NCBI RefSeq assembly: GCF_020736845.1
Contig: NZ_JAFFQR010000008.1
Location: 62,001 to 126,000 of the forward strand
Source of the DNA: Paenibacillus farraposensis
Lineage (GTDB): Bacteria > Bacillota > Bacilli > Paenibacillales > Paenibacillaceae
Direction of reading: 5' to 3'
Length of the DNA: 64,000 nt
The translations under genes and the position numbers were made by a program. This document shows positions 46,284 through 55,198 of the stretch, one piece after another. Position 1 is the stretch's first letter; every line of letters starts with the position of its first letter. The notes beneath the pieces were generated by a model. It did not search any database. It worked only from the letters and a program-made list of their open reading frames with translations, and had not been told where the DNA came from.

Positions 46284-47096
46284 TCAGGTATTCTCCTTGT
46301 GTTCTTTTATTTCCATAATATGTTCAATGGTAAAGGTTCGATGCGTCCATTCGCAGGAACGGTAGGCTTGCAGAAGACCTGAGGCATGAATTTGCTCTTT
46401 GTCTACCTTCTTAAAAGTATGAGTAACGCCGAATTTTCCTCTAAATGGAAAAAAGGAAAGTCCTACACTCTGCTCCGATAACCACTCGGCCCGAACCCGT
46501 CCGCCTTCATGACGAACGGCCGGAAAGCTCAAACCATCAGCAAACCATTCATAATCTGCGGCAGGCGTACCCGGTTCCCGGCTGCACAAAAAGAGACTTA
46601 ATTCGTCGCAGAACAACATTCTCCGTACATCCGTCTGTACCTGATGGTCAAAGGTGACACCATCTGGCAGCTCTTGTCTAAGTCTGTGCCGACGTTGTTC
46701 CTCCGCTTCCTGATAAGCGCGTGCAATCTGCTTGTCCTGAGTTTTTTCATGCTCCGTTCGTCCGACGAGCTCCTTGTACATCAGGCTGCATAGCAGTGCA
46801 GCATACGGATTCACCTGCTCGACTTCGTCGATCCCGAGACGATAAAACACAAAACGGGGGCTAGGCGGAAAATCAATAAACGTATAAGGTGCAGACACCT
46901 GATCATTCCAAAAAGGAGCGGCATCCAGCCTAATCCAGCCTCGGTCATGCTCCCGAGCCGCATATACAAAATCCTGCTTATGCCGCCTGTTTTTAAAGGC
47001 ATTTTCTTCCCATTCTGAAGCCAGTTCACCTGCAATGAGAGCATGGTCATGCTGCGCCGTCATCACATAAGCTTGGTCCGTTTCATAAATAACCAT
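46284..47096 (-). CDS. DUF3891-family protein
   Basis: A 270-residue soluble protein matching the DUF3891 pattern: an opening AYVMTAQHDHALIAGELA with paired histidines, and VYAAREHDRGWIRLDAAP with another His-Asp, resembling HD-domain-like metal sites. No catalytic role is established for the family. No signal or membrane segment. ATG at 47096. Single gene with a terminator. Function unknown. Confidence 0.75.
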   Translation of the reverse strand: MVIYETDQAYVMTAQHDHALIAGELASEWEENAFKNRRHKQDFVYAAREHDRGWIRLDAAPFWNDQVSAPYTFIDFPPSPRFVFYRLGIDEVEQVNPYAALLCSLMYKELVGRTEHEKTQDKQIARAYQEAEEQRRHRLRQELPDGVTFDHQVQTDVRRMLFCDELSLFLCSREPGTPAADYEWFADGLSFPAVRHEGGRVRAEWLSEQSVGLSFFPFRGKFGVTHTFKKVDKEQIHASGLLQAYRSCEWTHRTFTIEHIMEIKEHKENT

Positions 47097-47226
47097 ATGC
47101 TGTCCCCTTCCATTCAGGGATTCATTTGATATGTGCGTAAACTTTCTGATTGAGGGCCATGGCTATAACTTAGCTTCATTATATCAGGATAAGCGTAAAA
47201 ATTCCTTACTCAAAAACGGCTTCCAA

Positions 47227-47277
47227 AAATGACCTCATATTCCACGGTGAAGTGTTAAGTGGAGGATGAGGTCATTT
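47227..47277 (-). terminator. Terminator of the Svx-like gene
   Basis: Perfect 12-base stem AAATGACCTCAT (47227-47238) with ATGAGGTCATTT (47266-47277), further paired by CCAC/GTGG inside. Confidence 0.85.
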
Positions 47278-47348
47278 TATATCAAATATTTTTCGTTTTG
47301 TTCATGCCGATATCCGGCGTTTAAACTCTAGTCTGTGGACTGGCCATT

Positions 47349-49511
47349 TTAGCGCATATAGCCGCCCTTGCCGTCTGATCGAGCATAACCGTCCCTGAAA
47401 TTTTTCACCGAGGCCTCCAGACTTTCATAGCCTGCAAAGGAACCGCCACTTATGGTATAACCCATATCATCGAAGAAATCGCCGTAAGTAACAGCCTGTC
47501 CGGTGGCCCCTCCATGTTCTCGCTTGCTGACCCCACCGTGACCAATCGAAAGCCCCTTAACTACGGCATGACCGCTCACAGTATAATACCCCTTCAATAA
47601 AGCGCTTTCAACTACCTTTCCATATTCCGACACTTCTGCTTGTTCAGTAACAACGGCTTGATCCCCTACATGACCATGACCTGTTATTTTTGCAGAACCG
47701 TCTGCAATCGCATACCCGCTTAGGGTAGCGGATTCACCGACCTGGGCGCTTCCACACACCAGCGCATAGTCTGTAATCTTGGCTGAGCCGCTTACCCTTG
47801 CGGCACCACGCACCACAGCAGAATCTTCAATGCGAACATTCCCGGTCACGGTCGCATTGTCCAGAACCTTGGCATTCTTAGCCACATAGACACTATCGTC
47901 GACCCGAGCGGTGTCGGCTACGAAGCCACCGCCATTTCTGTGTACGTGCCCCCTGATGCCGGCACTTTCTTCAGCCTTACGTATTTGCGGTTCAGCATTT
48001 TCCAAGGTGACTTGATAAGGATATTGCGGTTTTGATTCGAAAGGAATAACTTTTTCGGAGAACTTTCTTTGCCAGCTTCCAATACCTATTTTGGTTTTTT
48101 GCATGCTTTCCAACGTAGGGGTTGCCGCCACGCTCAAATAAGCTTTTTCCCCCTTGATGACTTCTTCCTGGACGGATTCCCCGTTACCGAAAGAACGGCT
48201 GTACCGGCTTTTTCCATTCTCATTTTCAACGATCAGATATGCTTGCCAGCCAGCACCGTTTACTTTAGCCAAGCCATCCAATTTGACTCGTACTGTGGCG
48301 GAGGAAGCGTTTAACGGAATTTTCACATCAAGCGGGATGATGTTGTAGCCGGTAGCCTGAGGGGCACGCTCAGAAGGAATGGTATAGACATTATCACTTC
48401 CATCTACCTTAAGCATCATCGTATAATACTGATGCCAATATAGTTCTCCGTACCTGAGCATGTTCTCGACATTGCGCTTGTAGAGCTTCTGATTACGGAA
48501 ATCAAAAGTAGCCATTCTGCTGGCAAAACGGCCAATCATCTCCTGCACCTTTACTTGAGGATTAATTCTTTGGATCAGCTCATAGATGGACTCTGTTGGG
48601 TCTTCCGGTTTCCCGGACTGCAGCAGCTTTGCGACAAAACCCGATCCGTAACCCGGTAAGCCATCCGGATTTTCCTCAAGGTATTTCAGGAGCGGCCAGG
48701 CTTCGTAATATGCCCGTCCATTTACGGCGGTCAACGTGCTTGCGCGTAAATATAGAGCGGAAAAGTCGGTTGCTCCCTCCGTTCCTGACTGTTGTTTATA
48801 AACGTCACTGGACGTATATTCCTCCCGGAACCAGTTGCCCACTGCTTCGCTCCAAGGACCAAGGGAATCATTTCCTCTCCAGCTGTTGCTTCCTTGGGCA
48901 AATTGTACTACATGTCCAAATTCGTGAGGGACTGGTAAACCTGGTTGCACTCTGGGACTCATGGCATCCGGAGCGCACATCAAGTATGGGTACCCCTGTG
49001 AGTCAAGTCCGGCAAAAGCCCATCCCCCCTCGTAGAGATGAAGCCCGGTTCCCAGAATGACCACGTTGACCTTGTAATCTTTATTATCGCGTATCCACTC
49101 ATGAACCGAACGGGTAGGCGGTGTCATTTTAAGCTTATTTATGAATAAACCCCAATTATCCTCCAAAATCTTTGCATTTCCCTCTAGGAAAGCCTTGGTT
49201 ACTTTTTTATATTCCCCGCCGTTTCCCCATAGGAACTGAAAATGCTCCGATTCGTATACATTGGCATTTAATCTGGAAATCACTTCCGCATCATTATGAA
49301 CACCGCGTACAGAGTAGGCTGCTTGTACCGCATTTCGGCTCTCGCCAAGTGAATTGGCAACCATTTTTGCTTCCGGCTCACTTTGAGCCAATACGCTCTG
49401 CGTATGCAGAGACAGTCCCCCGGTAAATGCCAATGTCACGGCCAAGGCACTTACTCCTGCTGCAAGCGCACGCTCTTTTCTTGGTTTTCTTGTCACATGT
49501 TTCTTCTTCAT
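47349..49511 (-). CDS. Secreted Svx/AvrXca-type (DUF6055) metallopeptidase-like protein with beta-helix tail
   Basis: A 720-residue exported protein. Signal peptide about 1-43. The central domain has HEFGHVVQFAQG, an HExxH zinc site, with a downstream glutamate in PWSEAVGNWFREEY, like DUF6055/Svx proteins, some of which are plant-virulence factors in Pectobacterium and Xanthomonas. From about 560 to 660 some eighteen hexapeptide-like units (VDDSVYVAKNAKVLDNATV, VRIEDSAVVRGAARVSGSA) predict a left-handed beta helix, usual in acyltransferases but here probably structural. ATG with AAAGGAG upstream. Likely acts on plant or other extracellular proteins; no enzymatic proof. Confidence 0.8.
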   Translation of the reverse strand: MKKKHVTRKPRKERALAAGVSALAVTLAFTGGLSLHTQSVLAQSEPEAKMVANSLGESRNAVQAAYSVRGVHNDAEVISRLNANVYESEHFQFLWGNGGEYKKVTKAFLEGNAKILEDNWGLFINKLKMTPPTRSVHEWIRDNKDYKVNVVILGTGLHLYEGGWAFAGLDSQGYPYLMCAPDAMSPRVQPGLPVPHEFGHVVQFAQGSNSWRGNDSLGPWSEAVGNWFREEYTSSDVYKQQSGTEGATDFSALYLRASTLTAVNGRAYYEAWPLLKYLEENPDGLPGYGSGFVAKLLQSGKPEDPTESIYELIQRINPQVKVQEMIGRFASRMATFDFRNQKLYKRNVENMLRYGELYWHQYYTMMLKVDGSDNVYTIPSERAPQATGYNIIPLDVKIPLNASSATVRVKLDGLAKVNGAGWQAYLIVENENGKSRYSRSFGNGESVQEEVIKGEKAYLSVAATPTLESMQKTKIGIGSWQRKFSEKVIPFESKPQYPYQVTLENAEPQIRKAEESAGIRGHVHRNGGGFVADTARVDDSVYVAKNAKVLDNATVTGNVRIEDSAVVRGAARVSGSAKITDYALVCGSAQVGESATLSGYAIADGSAKITGHGHVGDQAVVTEQAEVSEYGKVVESALLKGYYTVSGHAVVKGLSIGHGGVSKREHGGATGQAVTYGDFFDDMGYTISGGSFAGYESLEASVKNFRDGYARSDGKGGYMR

Positions 49512-49884
49512 TGTTTTCTCCTTTCTGTGTAGACGTCATTTTGTTTTGCAAATCCTTTTTTTGTTCATGGTCTTTATAAGCCATGCTCTTCGAGCGTCGT
49601 CAATGCACACCCCCTTTCTCTTCATTTCAGAAAAAAAAAGAATTCTCCTATTATTTTTATCGGTTGACCAAAAGAAAAATGAATGCATTAATGTATTAAT
49701 ATACAATTTTATGGTTTATATTTCCAAACAAAAAATGCAATAGGGAGACTATAGAAATGAAACAATCAAATAGGACTTTCAGGAAATAAATGTGTTATGT
49801 TTGGTATGTGCAAGAGTAACAAATCATTAAGGAGAAGATTGCTAGATGGAGGAATTGGTTCGTTCGATTCAAAAATAGCTTTGC
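49512..49884. other. Intergenic region with tiny frames
   Basis: AT-rich. Tiny frames with partial ribosome sites: MKQSNRTFRK (49757-49789, AGGGAG upstream) and MEELVRSIQK (49846-49878, AAGGAG upstream). They are too short to judge. A TTGACC at about 49663 might be a -35 without a clear -10. Confidence 0.25.
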
Positions 49885-50013
49885 ATGAAAAAGGTTGCTT
49901 GTTGCGCTGGCATCATCATGTTTGGTCTTTGTACGCTAGTGGGCATTGCGACACAGGAATGGTTTATGACGCTCCTTTCGCTTGGGCTCACTGTTGTAGC
50001 GGTCTATAGTTAA
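49885..50013 (+). CDS. Possible 42-residue membrane peptide
   Basis: ATG at 49885 to TAA at 50013. MKKVACC then two hydrophobic stretches (IIMFGLCTLVGIA and FMTLLSLGLTVVAV). No ribosome site directly upstream, but translation could be coupled to MEELVRSIQK, whose stop is seven bases before. Family unknown. Confidence 0.35.
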   Translation: MKKVACCAGIIMFGLCTLVGIATQEWFMTLLSLGLTVVAVYS

Positions 50014-50161
50014 CCCAGATAAGTGACATGACGAAATATGCCACAGCGTATCAGCCGGGAAAAGGGTTTCGTTACTACTGCCGTACAGTTCAACAAAAAC
50101 TGCGTTATCTTACTTGGGGGCAATGGTTTCTGACCGCAATATAATACAAACTACCTTTCAT

Positions 50162-50216
50162 AAAAACGCCAAATAGCAAGCAAGCCCGGATTATCATGAG
50201 CTCACCTGCTATTTGG
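50162..50216 (-). terminator. Terminator behind the TPR gene
   Basis: Perfect ten-base stem CCAAATAGCA (50169-50178) with TGCTATTTGG (50207-50216), then TTTTT on the minus strand. It stands about 145 bases after the TPR gene stop. The 50217-50361 stretch holds nothing else. Confidence 0.65.
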
Positions 50217-50361
50217 TGTACTTTATAAGTTCACATCAAACTTCCCAATCAAATTCATATCTCTAAACAACTTCGTTTCTGCCTTACTTCTGTCCTGTTA
50301 ATGATTGGCGCCATGGTAGAATATCGAAATAAGGTCATGACTTGTAACAAACACCAACAAA

Positions 50362-51267
50362 CTAAACAGACTGAGCGACAGAGGCTGTGAAATCAATTTT
50401 TTCATCCTTTAACACTCCTTTTAGAATAGTTATATATTGGGCTTGCTGTGTTGCCGTAGCTTGGGAGCGAAAAATTTCAAATATAGCCGTGCATTTTCTA
50501 AACTCGTGCTCATGTTCCGTGCCCAGAGTATCTGACAGCATGAGTGATTGCAAAATATAGTCTAATGCAGTTACAAACTGGTGCTGCTTGATATAGTAGA
50601 GAGCCAGTTGATAGCAGAAGCGAAAATAATAAGATACATTAACGGGCTCTTCTAAATATTTGAAATCATCAATTTGTTGGGTAAATGACTTAAGTATGGC
50701 CTCTAAAGAGTAGCCATGCCTGTAAGCCCCCTCTACGATGGACAAAAGCCCCGGCAACAGCTCTTCCGGATTATCCTGAAGAAATTGGACATATTCCTGC
50801 AAAACTTCCGAATTTCCAGACAAAACGTCAAGGGCATACAAATTGGCTCTGGCCGCATGACGATAATATTCGACCTCTGCTTCTCCATGAAGGTCAAGAC
50901 CATTAAACCATCCCAATTCCGCATATTTTTCGATGCAATCCCGGGCGGCTTCATAATTGCCCTGTTTTTGGAAGACCATGCCTTTCATAAGATGACTGTA
51001 GCCGTAGTAATACACTAGCGGCCGTTTGGTATGTATGAGTTGTACAGCTTTCTTGCTCGCTTTATAAAGCTGGAGCTCCTGATATTTTCGGCTGGCTTGC
51101 ACATACAAGTGATCACATAAAGCAATCATGTATGCTCCATCAGTAAATGAAAATGACAGCTTGATCATATCAACAAGTGTATCCAGATCAGTAATGTCGG
51201 AGTGAATGAGATCATCCACCCTCCCCACCTCCTTGTCCGACTTCCAATTCCCATCAAACCAAAGCAT
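50362..51267 (-). CDS. TPR-like helical repeat protein, no DNA-binding domain
   Basis: A 301-residue all-helical protein with TPR-type pairs (YGYSHLMKGMVFQKQGNYEAARDCIEKY, read as two helices; YYFRFCYQLALYYIKQHQ). It resembles the C-terminal ligand-binding part of Firmicute HTH-TPR (RRNPP-like) regulators, but the N-terminal helix-turn-helix is absent, so it is either a stand-alone sensor or a truncated regulator. It begins with ATG at 51267 and the 51268-51403 gap shows no HTH coding. Some AT-rich small frames lie on the opposite strand downstream; no peptide partner is proven. Confidence 0.6.
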   Translation of the reverse strand: MLWFDGNWKSDKEVGRVDDLIHSDITDLDTLVDMIKLSFSFTDGAYMIALCDHLYVQASRKYQELQLYKASKKAVQLIHTKRPLVYYYGYSHLMKGMVFQKQGNYEAARDCIEKYAELGWFNGLDLHGEAEVEYYRHAARANLYALDVLSGNSEVLQEYVQFLQDNPEELLPGLLSIVEGAYRHGYSLEAILKSFTQQIDDFKYLEEPVNVSYYFRFCYQLALYYIKQHQFVTALDYILQSLMLSDTLGTEHEHEFRKCTAIFEIFRSQATATQQAQYITILKGVLKDEKIDFTASVAQSV

Positions 51268-51403
51268 GAGCTACATTCCATCTAAAACAAAACTTAATTA
51301 CGTGTTTATCACTTAATTAAGTTATATCATAAAATCAAACATATCGCAAGCATAGTCTGATAATATATTCCAATTTTAAAAATGGAGGGCGGATGACCTT
51401 CGG

Positions 51404-51850
51404 TCACTGATTCCACTCCATATGAAGCAAAGGAAATGCCCGGCCTGATCCATCCAGTTCAGACCGCCCTGTTTGGACAAAGCCTAAATGCTTGTAAAAA
51501 GCATGTGCTTTTTTATTTTGCTCATTCACGTCTACCTTGAGATGTGTCCCCTTTATTTTCCTGGCATGCTGAATGAGCCGGCGGCCTATACCTTGTCCGT
51601 GCCGCTCCGGATCGACGAATAGCATCTCTATTTTAGGTCCGTCCAGCCCAATAAAACCCGTTGGACCGTCACTTTCATTCCAATCCATCCAGATTTCCAC
51701 TTCTCTAAGAGCGCCATTTCGTACGATTTGATAATAAAATTGAATGTCCTTTTCCTCTAAAAAAGTGTGTGTCCGGCGTACAGCCCGATGCCAAATATCT
51801 ACGAGCTGATCATGATTTTCTTCTCGATAAGCAACAATTGCATTTTGCAC
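51404..51850 (-). CDS. GNAT-family N-acetyltransferase
   Basis: A 148-residue acetyltransferase with the acetyl-CoA loop ERHGQGIGRRLIQHA (R/Q-x-x-G-x-G/A) and the C-terminal NKKAHAFYKHLGFVQTGR. FIGLDGPKIEMLFVDP forms the preceding strand. Similar to YjaB/PhnO-like members. Start is GTG at 51850 with GGAGG seven bases upstream, preferred to the ATG nine codons earlier. Substrate unknown. Cytosolic. Confidence 0.85.
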   Translation of the reverse strand: MQNAIVAYREENHDQLVDIWHRAVRRTHTFLEEKDIQFYYQIVRNGALREVEIWMDWNESDGPTGFIGLDGPKIEMLFVDPERHGQGIGRRLIQHARKIKGTHLKVDVNEQNKKAHAFYKHLGFVQTGRSELDGSGRAFPLLHMEWNQ

Positions 51851-51927
51851 TTTATTTCCTCCAATTCCCTTACGCAATACGGTGTGTTTCCTCTAAGTCT
51901 AGCACGCCTATTTAGAGACATTCAAAC

Positions 51928-51957
51928 AAAAAAGGAAGCGGAATGAATTCCGCCTCC
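51928..51957 (-). terminator. Terminator of uxaB-uxaA
   Basis: GGAAGCGGAAT (51934-51944) pairs with ATTCCGCCTCC (51947-51957), one mismatch, then TTTTTT on the minus strand. Confidence 0.85.
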
Positions 51958-51974
51958 CGATGTGTTCCAAGCTT

Positions 51975-53474
51975 CTACAACGTCACACCGTTTTTAAAAA
52001 TAGCCAGCTCTCTGAAATTGTTTTTCTCGTTGTTTACCCAGGTTCCGCTGGCCACATCGATAATGTAATCGACAAAGTTGCGAAGCGCTTCTTCCATACT
52101 GACATCCTCCACCAGCGACCCTGCATTATAGTCAATCCAATGCGGTTTGGACTTATAGAGCGGCGAGTTGGTGGATACCTTCATCGTTGGAACGAAGGAG
52201 CCAAAAGGCGTACCGCGTCCGGTTGTGAAAATGACGAGTTGGCAACCTGCAGCAGCGAGTGCTGAAGAGGCCACCAGATCGTTCCCTGGTGCGCTAAGCA
52301 GGTTGAGTCCTTTGGTCTTGAGACGCTCGCCGTACTGAATAACATCTGTAACCATGGAGGAACCGGATTTTTGCGTACAGCCCAGTGATTTATCCTCCAG
52401 TGTCGTGATGCCACCTGCTTTATTGCCCGGTGAAGGATTTTCGTATACTGGCTGCTTGTAATCCAGAAAATATTGCTTGAAATCGTTAATCAGATGAACG
52501 ATCTTGCCGAATACCTGTTCATCAGCAGCACGCTCCATCAAAATGGTCTCTGCGCCAAACATTTCTGGCACCTCAGTCAGCACTGTCGTTCCACCCTGCG
52601 CTGCCATATAATCTGACAGTCGTCCGAGCAACGGATTGGCAGTAATGCCCGACAGGCCGTCAGATCCGCCGCATTTCAAGCCGATGTTCAGCTCGGACAA
52701 AGGAACTGGCTCACGGCGATCTTTCTGCACGGCCGCAAAAATTTCATGCAGCAGCCTTACCCCTTCCTCTACTTCATCCGATACTTCCTGGGACAGCAAA
52801 AACTTTACCCGCTCCGGGTCATATTCCCCGATGGCTTCCTTAAATTCCTTCATTTCGTTGTTCTCACAGCCCAGACCAAGCACAAGCACGCCACCCGCGT
52901 TTGCGTGCTTCACGGCATCCAATAATATCGTGCGTGTATGTGCATGATCATCCCCTAGCTGAGAGCAGCCATAGTTATGCTTGAGCACAAGCGCATGTTC
53001 AAAAGGCGAAATATCGCCCACTTCCTGCTTGAAGCGGTTCAAAATGAGCTCGGCAATCCCGTTCACACAGCCGACCGTGGGTACAATCCACAGCTCATTT
53101 CGAATTCCCACACGGCCGTCCTTCCGCCGAAAGCCTTGGAACGTCCGATTCTCCTGTTGATATAGCAGAGGCGCCGGCTTGGGTTTGTAGGTGTACTCCT
53201 CTACACCCGTCAGGTTGGTCTTTGTATTATGCGTATGCACATGCTGTCCGGCCTGAATGGGCTGCGTGGCGTGACCGATCGGATATCCGTATTTCAGAAC
53301 GTATTCACCTTCGGGAATGTTCTGCAACGCAATTTTGTGTCCGCGCGCTACATCGCCGCTCAGCTCCACGCGCTGATTTTCCTCCGTTCCCCACACCAGC
53401 GTCTCCCCCCGCTTGTAATCACGCAAAGCGACGGCTACGTTATCTTGATCATGAATTTGAATGAATTCCAGCAT
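51975..53474 (-). CDS. uxaA: Altronate dehydratase
   Basis: A 499-residue enzyme of the altronate/galactarate dehydratase family. N-terminal SAF-like domain (about 1-95) with YGYPIGHATQPIQAGQHVHTHN, then the catalytic domain with FRRKDGRVGIRNELWIVPTVGCVN, VLKHNYGCSQLGDDHAHTR and LKCGGSDGLSGITANP. Converts altronate to 2-keto-3-deoxygluconate, the last uxa step before kdgK/kdgA. It follows uxaB by 17 bases and has AAGGAGG before its ATG. Cytosolic, iron-dependent in known members. Confidence 0.93.
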   Translation of the reverse strand: MLEFIQIHDQDNVAVALRDYKRGETLVWGTEENQRVELSGDVARGHKIALQNIPEGEYVLKYGYPIGHATQPIQAGQHVHTHNTKTNLTGVEEYTYKPKPAPLLYQQENRTFQGFRRKDGRVGIRNELWIVPTVGCVNGIAELILNRFKQEVGDISPFEHALVLKHNYGCSQLGDDHAHTRTILLDAVKHANAGGVLVLGLGCENNEMKEFKEAIGEYDPERVKFLLSQEVSDEVEEGVRLLHEIFAAVQKDRREPVPLSELNIGLKCGGSDGLSGITANPLLGRLSDYMAAQGGTTVLTEVPEMFGAETILMERAADEQVFGKIVHLINDFKQYFLDYKQPVYENPSPGNKAGGITTLEDKSLGCTQKSGSSMVTDVIQYGERLKTKGLNLLSAPGNDLVASSALAAAGCQLVIFTTGRGTPFGSFVPTMKVSTNSPLYKSKPHWIDYNAGSLVEDVSMEEALRNFVDYIIDVASGTWVNNEKNNFRELAIFKNGVTL

Positions 53475-53491
53475 TCCGGTTTCCTCCTTGC

Positions 53492-54985
53492 TTATACTCT
53501 GGGCACGCTCTTCCCGGTTAGAATCTCCAACGTCTCCTTCATTCCTCTGCTTGTCAAAGCATATACATGCTGTGCCGTCTGTTCAGCCAGCCCTTCGATC
53601 TGGTTCAGGTCTTCCCCCCACCATATCTGTTTGCCAAGCACCTGTTTGGTCAAGTGCTTCGCCCCGGCAAGTGTCCCATCATATCCGCTCCACAGCTTGC
53701 CAAATGCGCTCAGCACTTCCGCCTCGTCAGCCAGGGCAATCGGCTCGCCGTTTCTGTCTCCCCGGTAAAATACGAGCAGGGAGGACAGCGAAAATACGAT
53801 TTTAGCGGGCAGTGTCTTATGCCGCTTCACATACTGGAGCAAGGATGGAAGGTTCCGTGTCTTGAACTTGGACACCGAATTCAGGGCAATGCTCATGACA
53901 TAATGATTGACAAATGGATTACGGAAACGCTCGATAACATCATCGGCATACAGATTCAATTCCGCTTCCGGGGAACCCAGCGTCGGAATGATTTCCTCTC
54001 GAATCAACGATTGGATAAAAGCGCCTATCACCTCATGCTCGACCGCCTGCCCCACTGTATCCAGGCCATACAAATAGGCCACAGGTGTTAGCGCCGTATG
54101 CGCCCCATTCAAAATGCGCACCTTGCGTGTACGATAAGGCGTCATATCGTCAACAATCAGTACATTTAATCCCGCCAGATGAGTCGGCAGTTCTTTCTTG
54201 AGCCATTGTGGTCCCTCGATGACCCAGAGATGATATTGTTCGCCTACAACAGCCAAATTGTCCTTGTAGCCCAATTCGGCTTGAATTTCGTGAATTCGAT
54301 CCTTCGGATAACCGGGTACAATCCGGTCTACCAAGCTGTTGCAGAACGTATTGGCTTCCTTCAGCCAGGCTGTAAATTCTACGCCAAGCCCCCATTGATC
54401 GGCATATCTCAGCACAATCTCCTTGAGCGCATCTCCATTGCGGTCGATCAGCTCGCACGGAATAATCACCAATCCCTTGCTCTGATCCCCTCTGAAAAAT
54501 TGAAAGCGCTTGTACAGCAAAGCAGCCAGCTTGCCTGGAAAGCTCTTTTGCGGGCGATCTTCCAGCCGATCCTCCGGCACATAAGCAATCCCTGCTTCCG
54601 TCGTGTTTGATACAACAAAGCGAAGTTCCGGCTTTTGAGATAACGCCTCATATTCCGCAAAGTCCGCGCCGTACGGATTGAGCCCGCGGGTTACACACTC
54701 CACTACGGTATGCTCCTTCATCGCTTGCCCATCCTTGATCCCTTCGAGAATAACCGTATACACGCCATCCTGCTCGTTAAGCTTCTCCACCATGCCGGAT
54801 GGCTGCGGTTGTACAATGACAACACCCGTATCCCATCCTGCCTGCTTATTCATTTTGTCGAACTGCCAGTCTACAAAAGCACGCAGGAAGTTTCCTTCCC
54901 CGAATTGCAGCACCCTTTCAGGTTGCGAATCTGCTACAATAAAGCTCTTTCTGTTTAATTGATCCAATTCATCAACTTCTTTCAT
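53492..54985 (-). CDS. uxaB: Tagaturonate reductase (altronate oxidoreductase)
   Basis: A 497-residue member of the mannitol dehydrogenase-like long-chain family. The cofactor loop is VLQFGEGNFLRAFVDWQFD; catalytic-domain motifs include KVRILNGAHTALTPVAYL and a later RDGNGEPIALADEAE-like stretch. Reduces tagaturonate to altronate with NADH. First gene of uxaB-uxaA. Two ExuR-like operators precede it, one overlapping the promoter. The start at 54985 is preceded by GGGAGG. Confidence 0.92.
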   Translation of the reverse strand: MKEVDELDQLNRKSFIVADSQPERVLQFGEGNFLRAFVDWQFDKMNKQAGWDTGVVIVQPQPSGMVEKLNEQDGVYTVILEGIKDGQAMKEHTVVECVTRGLNPYGADFAEYEALSQKPELRFVVSNTTEAGIAYVPEDRLEDRPQKSFPGKLAALLYKRFQFFRGDQSKGLVIIPCELIDRNGDALKEIVLRYADQWGLGVEFTAWLKEANTFCNSLVDRIVPGYPKDRIHEIQAELGYKDNLAVVGEQYHLWVIEGPQWLKKELPTHLAGLNVLIVDDMTPYRTRKVRILNGAHTALTPVAYLYGLDTVGQAVEHEVIGAFIQSLIREEIIPTLGSPEAELNLYADDVIERFRNPFVNHYVMSIALNSVSKFKTRNLPSLLQYVKRHKTLPAKIVFSLSSLLVFYRGDRNGEPIALADEAEVLSAFGKLWSGYDGTLAGAKHLTKQVLGKQIWWGEDLNQIEGLAEQTAQHVYALTSRGMKETLEILTGKSVPRV

Positions 54986-55026
54986 CTGGAGTAACCTCCC
55001 ACTATTACCATTATGATTGCAAGGTT

Positions 55027-55118
55027 ATTTTATCATAATGCACACGTTAACAAAATAGTTTTCCTAACATTTTTAATTTATATAAATATTAATGACAATA
55101 ATACGAACACGTTAACAT
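55027..55118 (-). promoter_or_regulatory. uxaB promoter with two ExuR-like operators
   Basis: Possible leftward promoter TTTTGT (55055-55050), 17-base spacer, TAAAAT (55032-55027). Operator-like ATGCACACGTTAACAA at 55038-55053 overlaps it, and a second copy of ACACGTTAACA lies at 55107-55117. Right half-sites match the palindrome before uxaC; left half-sites are degenerate. Centres are 65 bases apart. Confidence 0.6.
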
Positions 55119-55198
55119 GGAAAAATATACAACGGTCCGCTTTCTTTCCCTCTGCTTCCGATGTTTCTTTGATCCAAGACGGTTAAAGCTAACTATCC

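Noticed and set aside
52181..54658. Additional frames on both strands inside uxaA and uxaB
   Set aside because: All are shadows; the two enzymes are full length and motif-complete.
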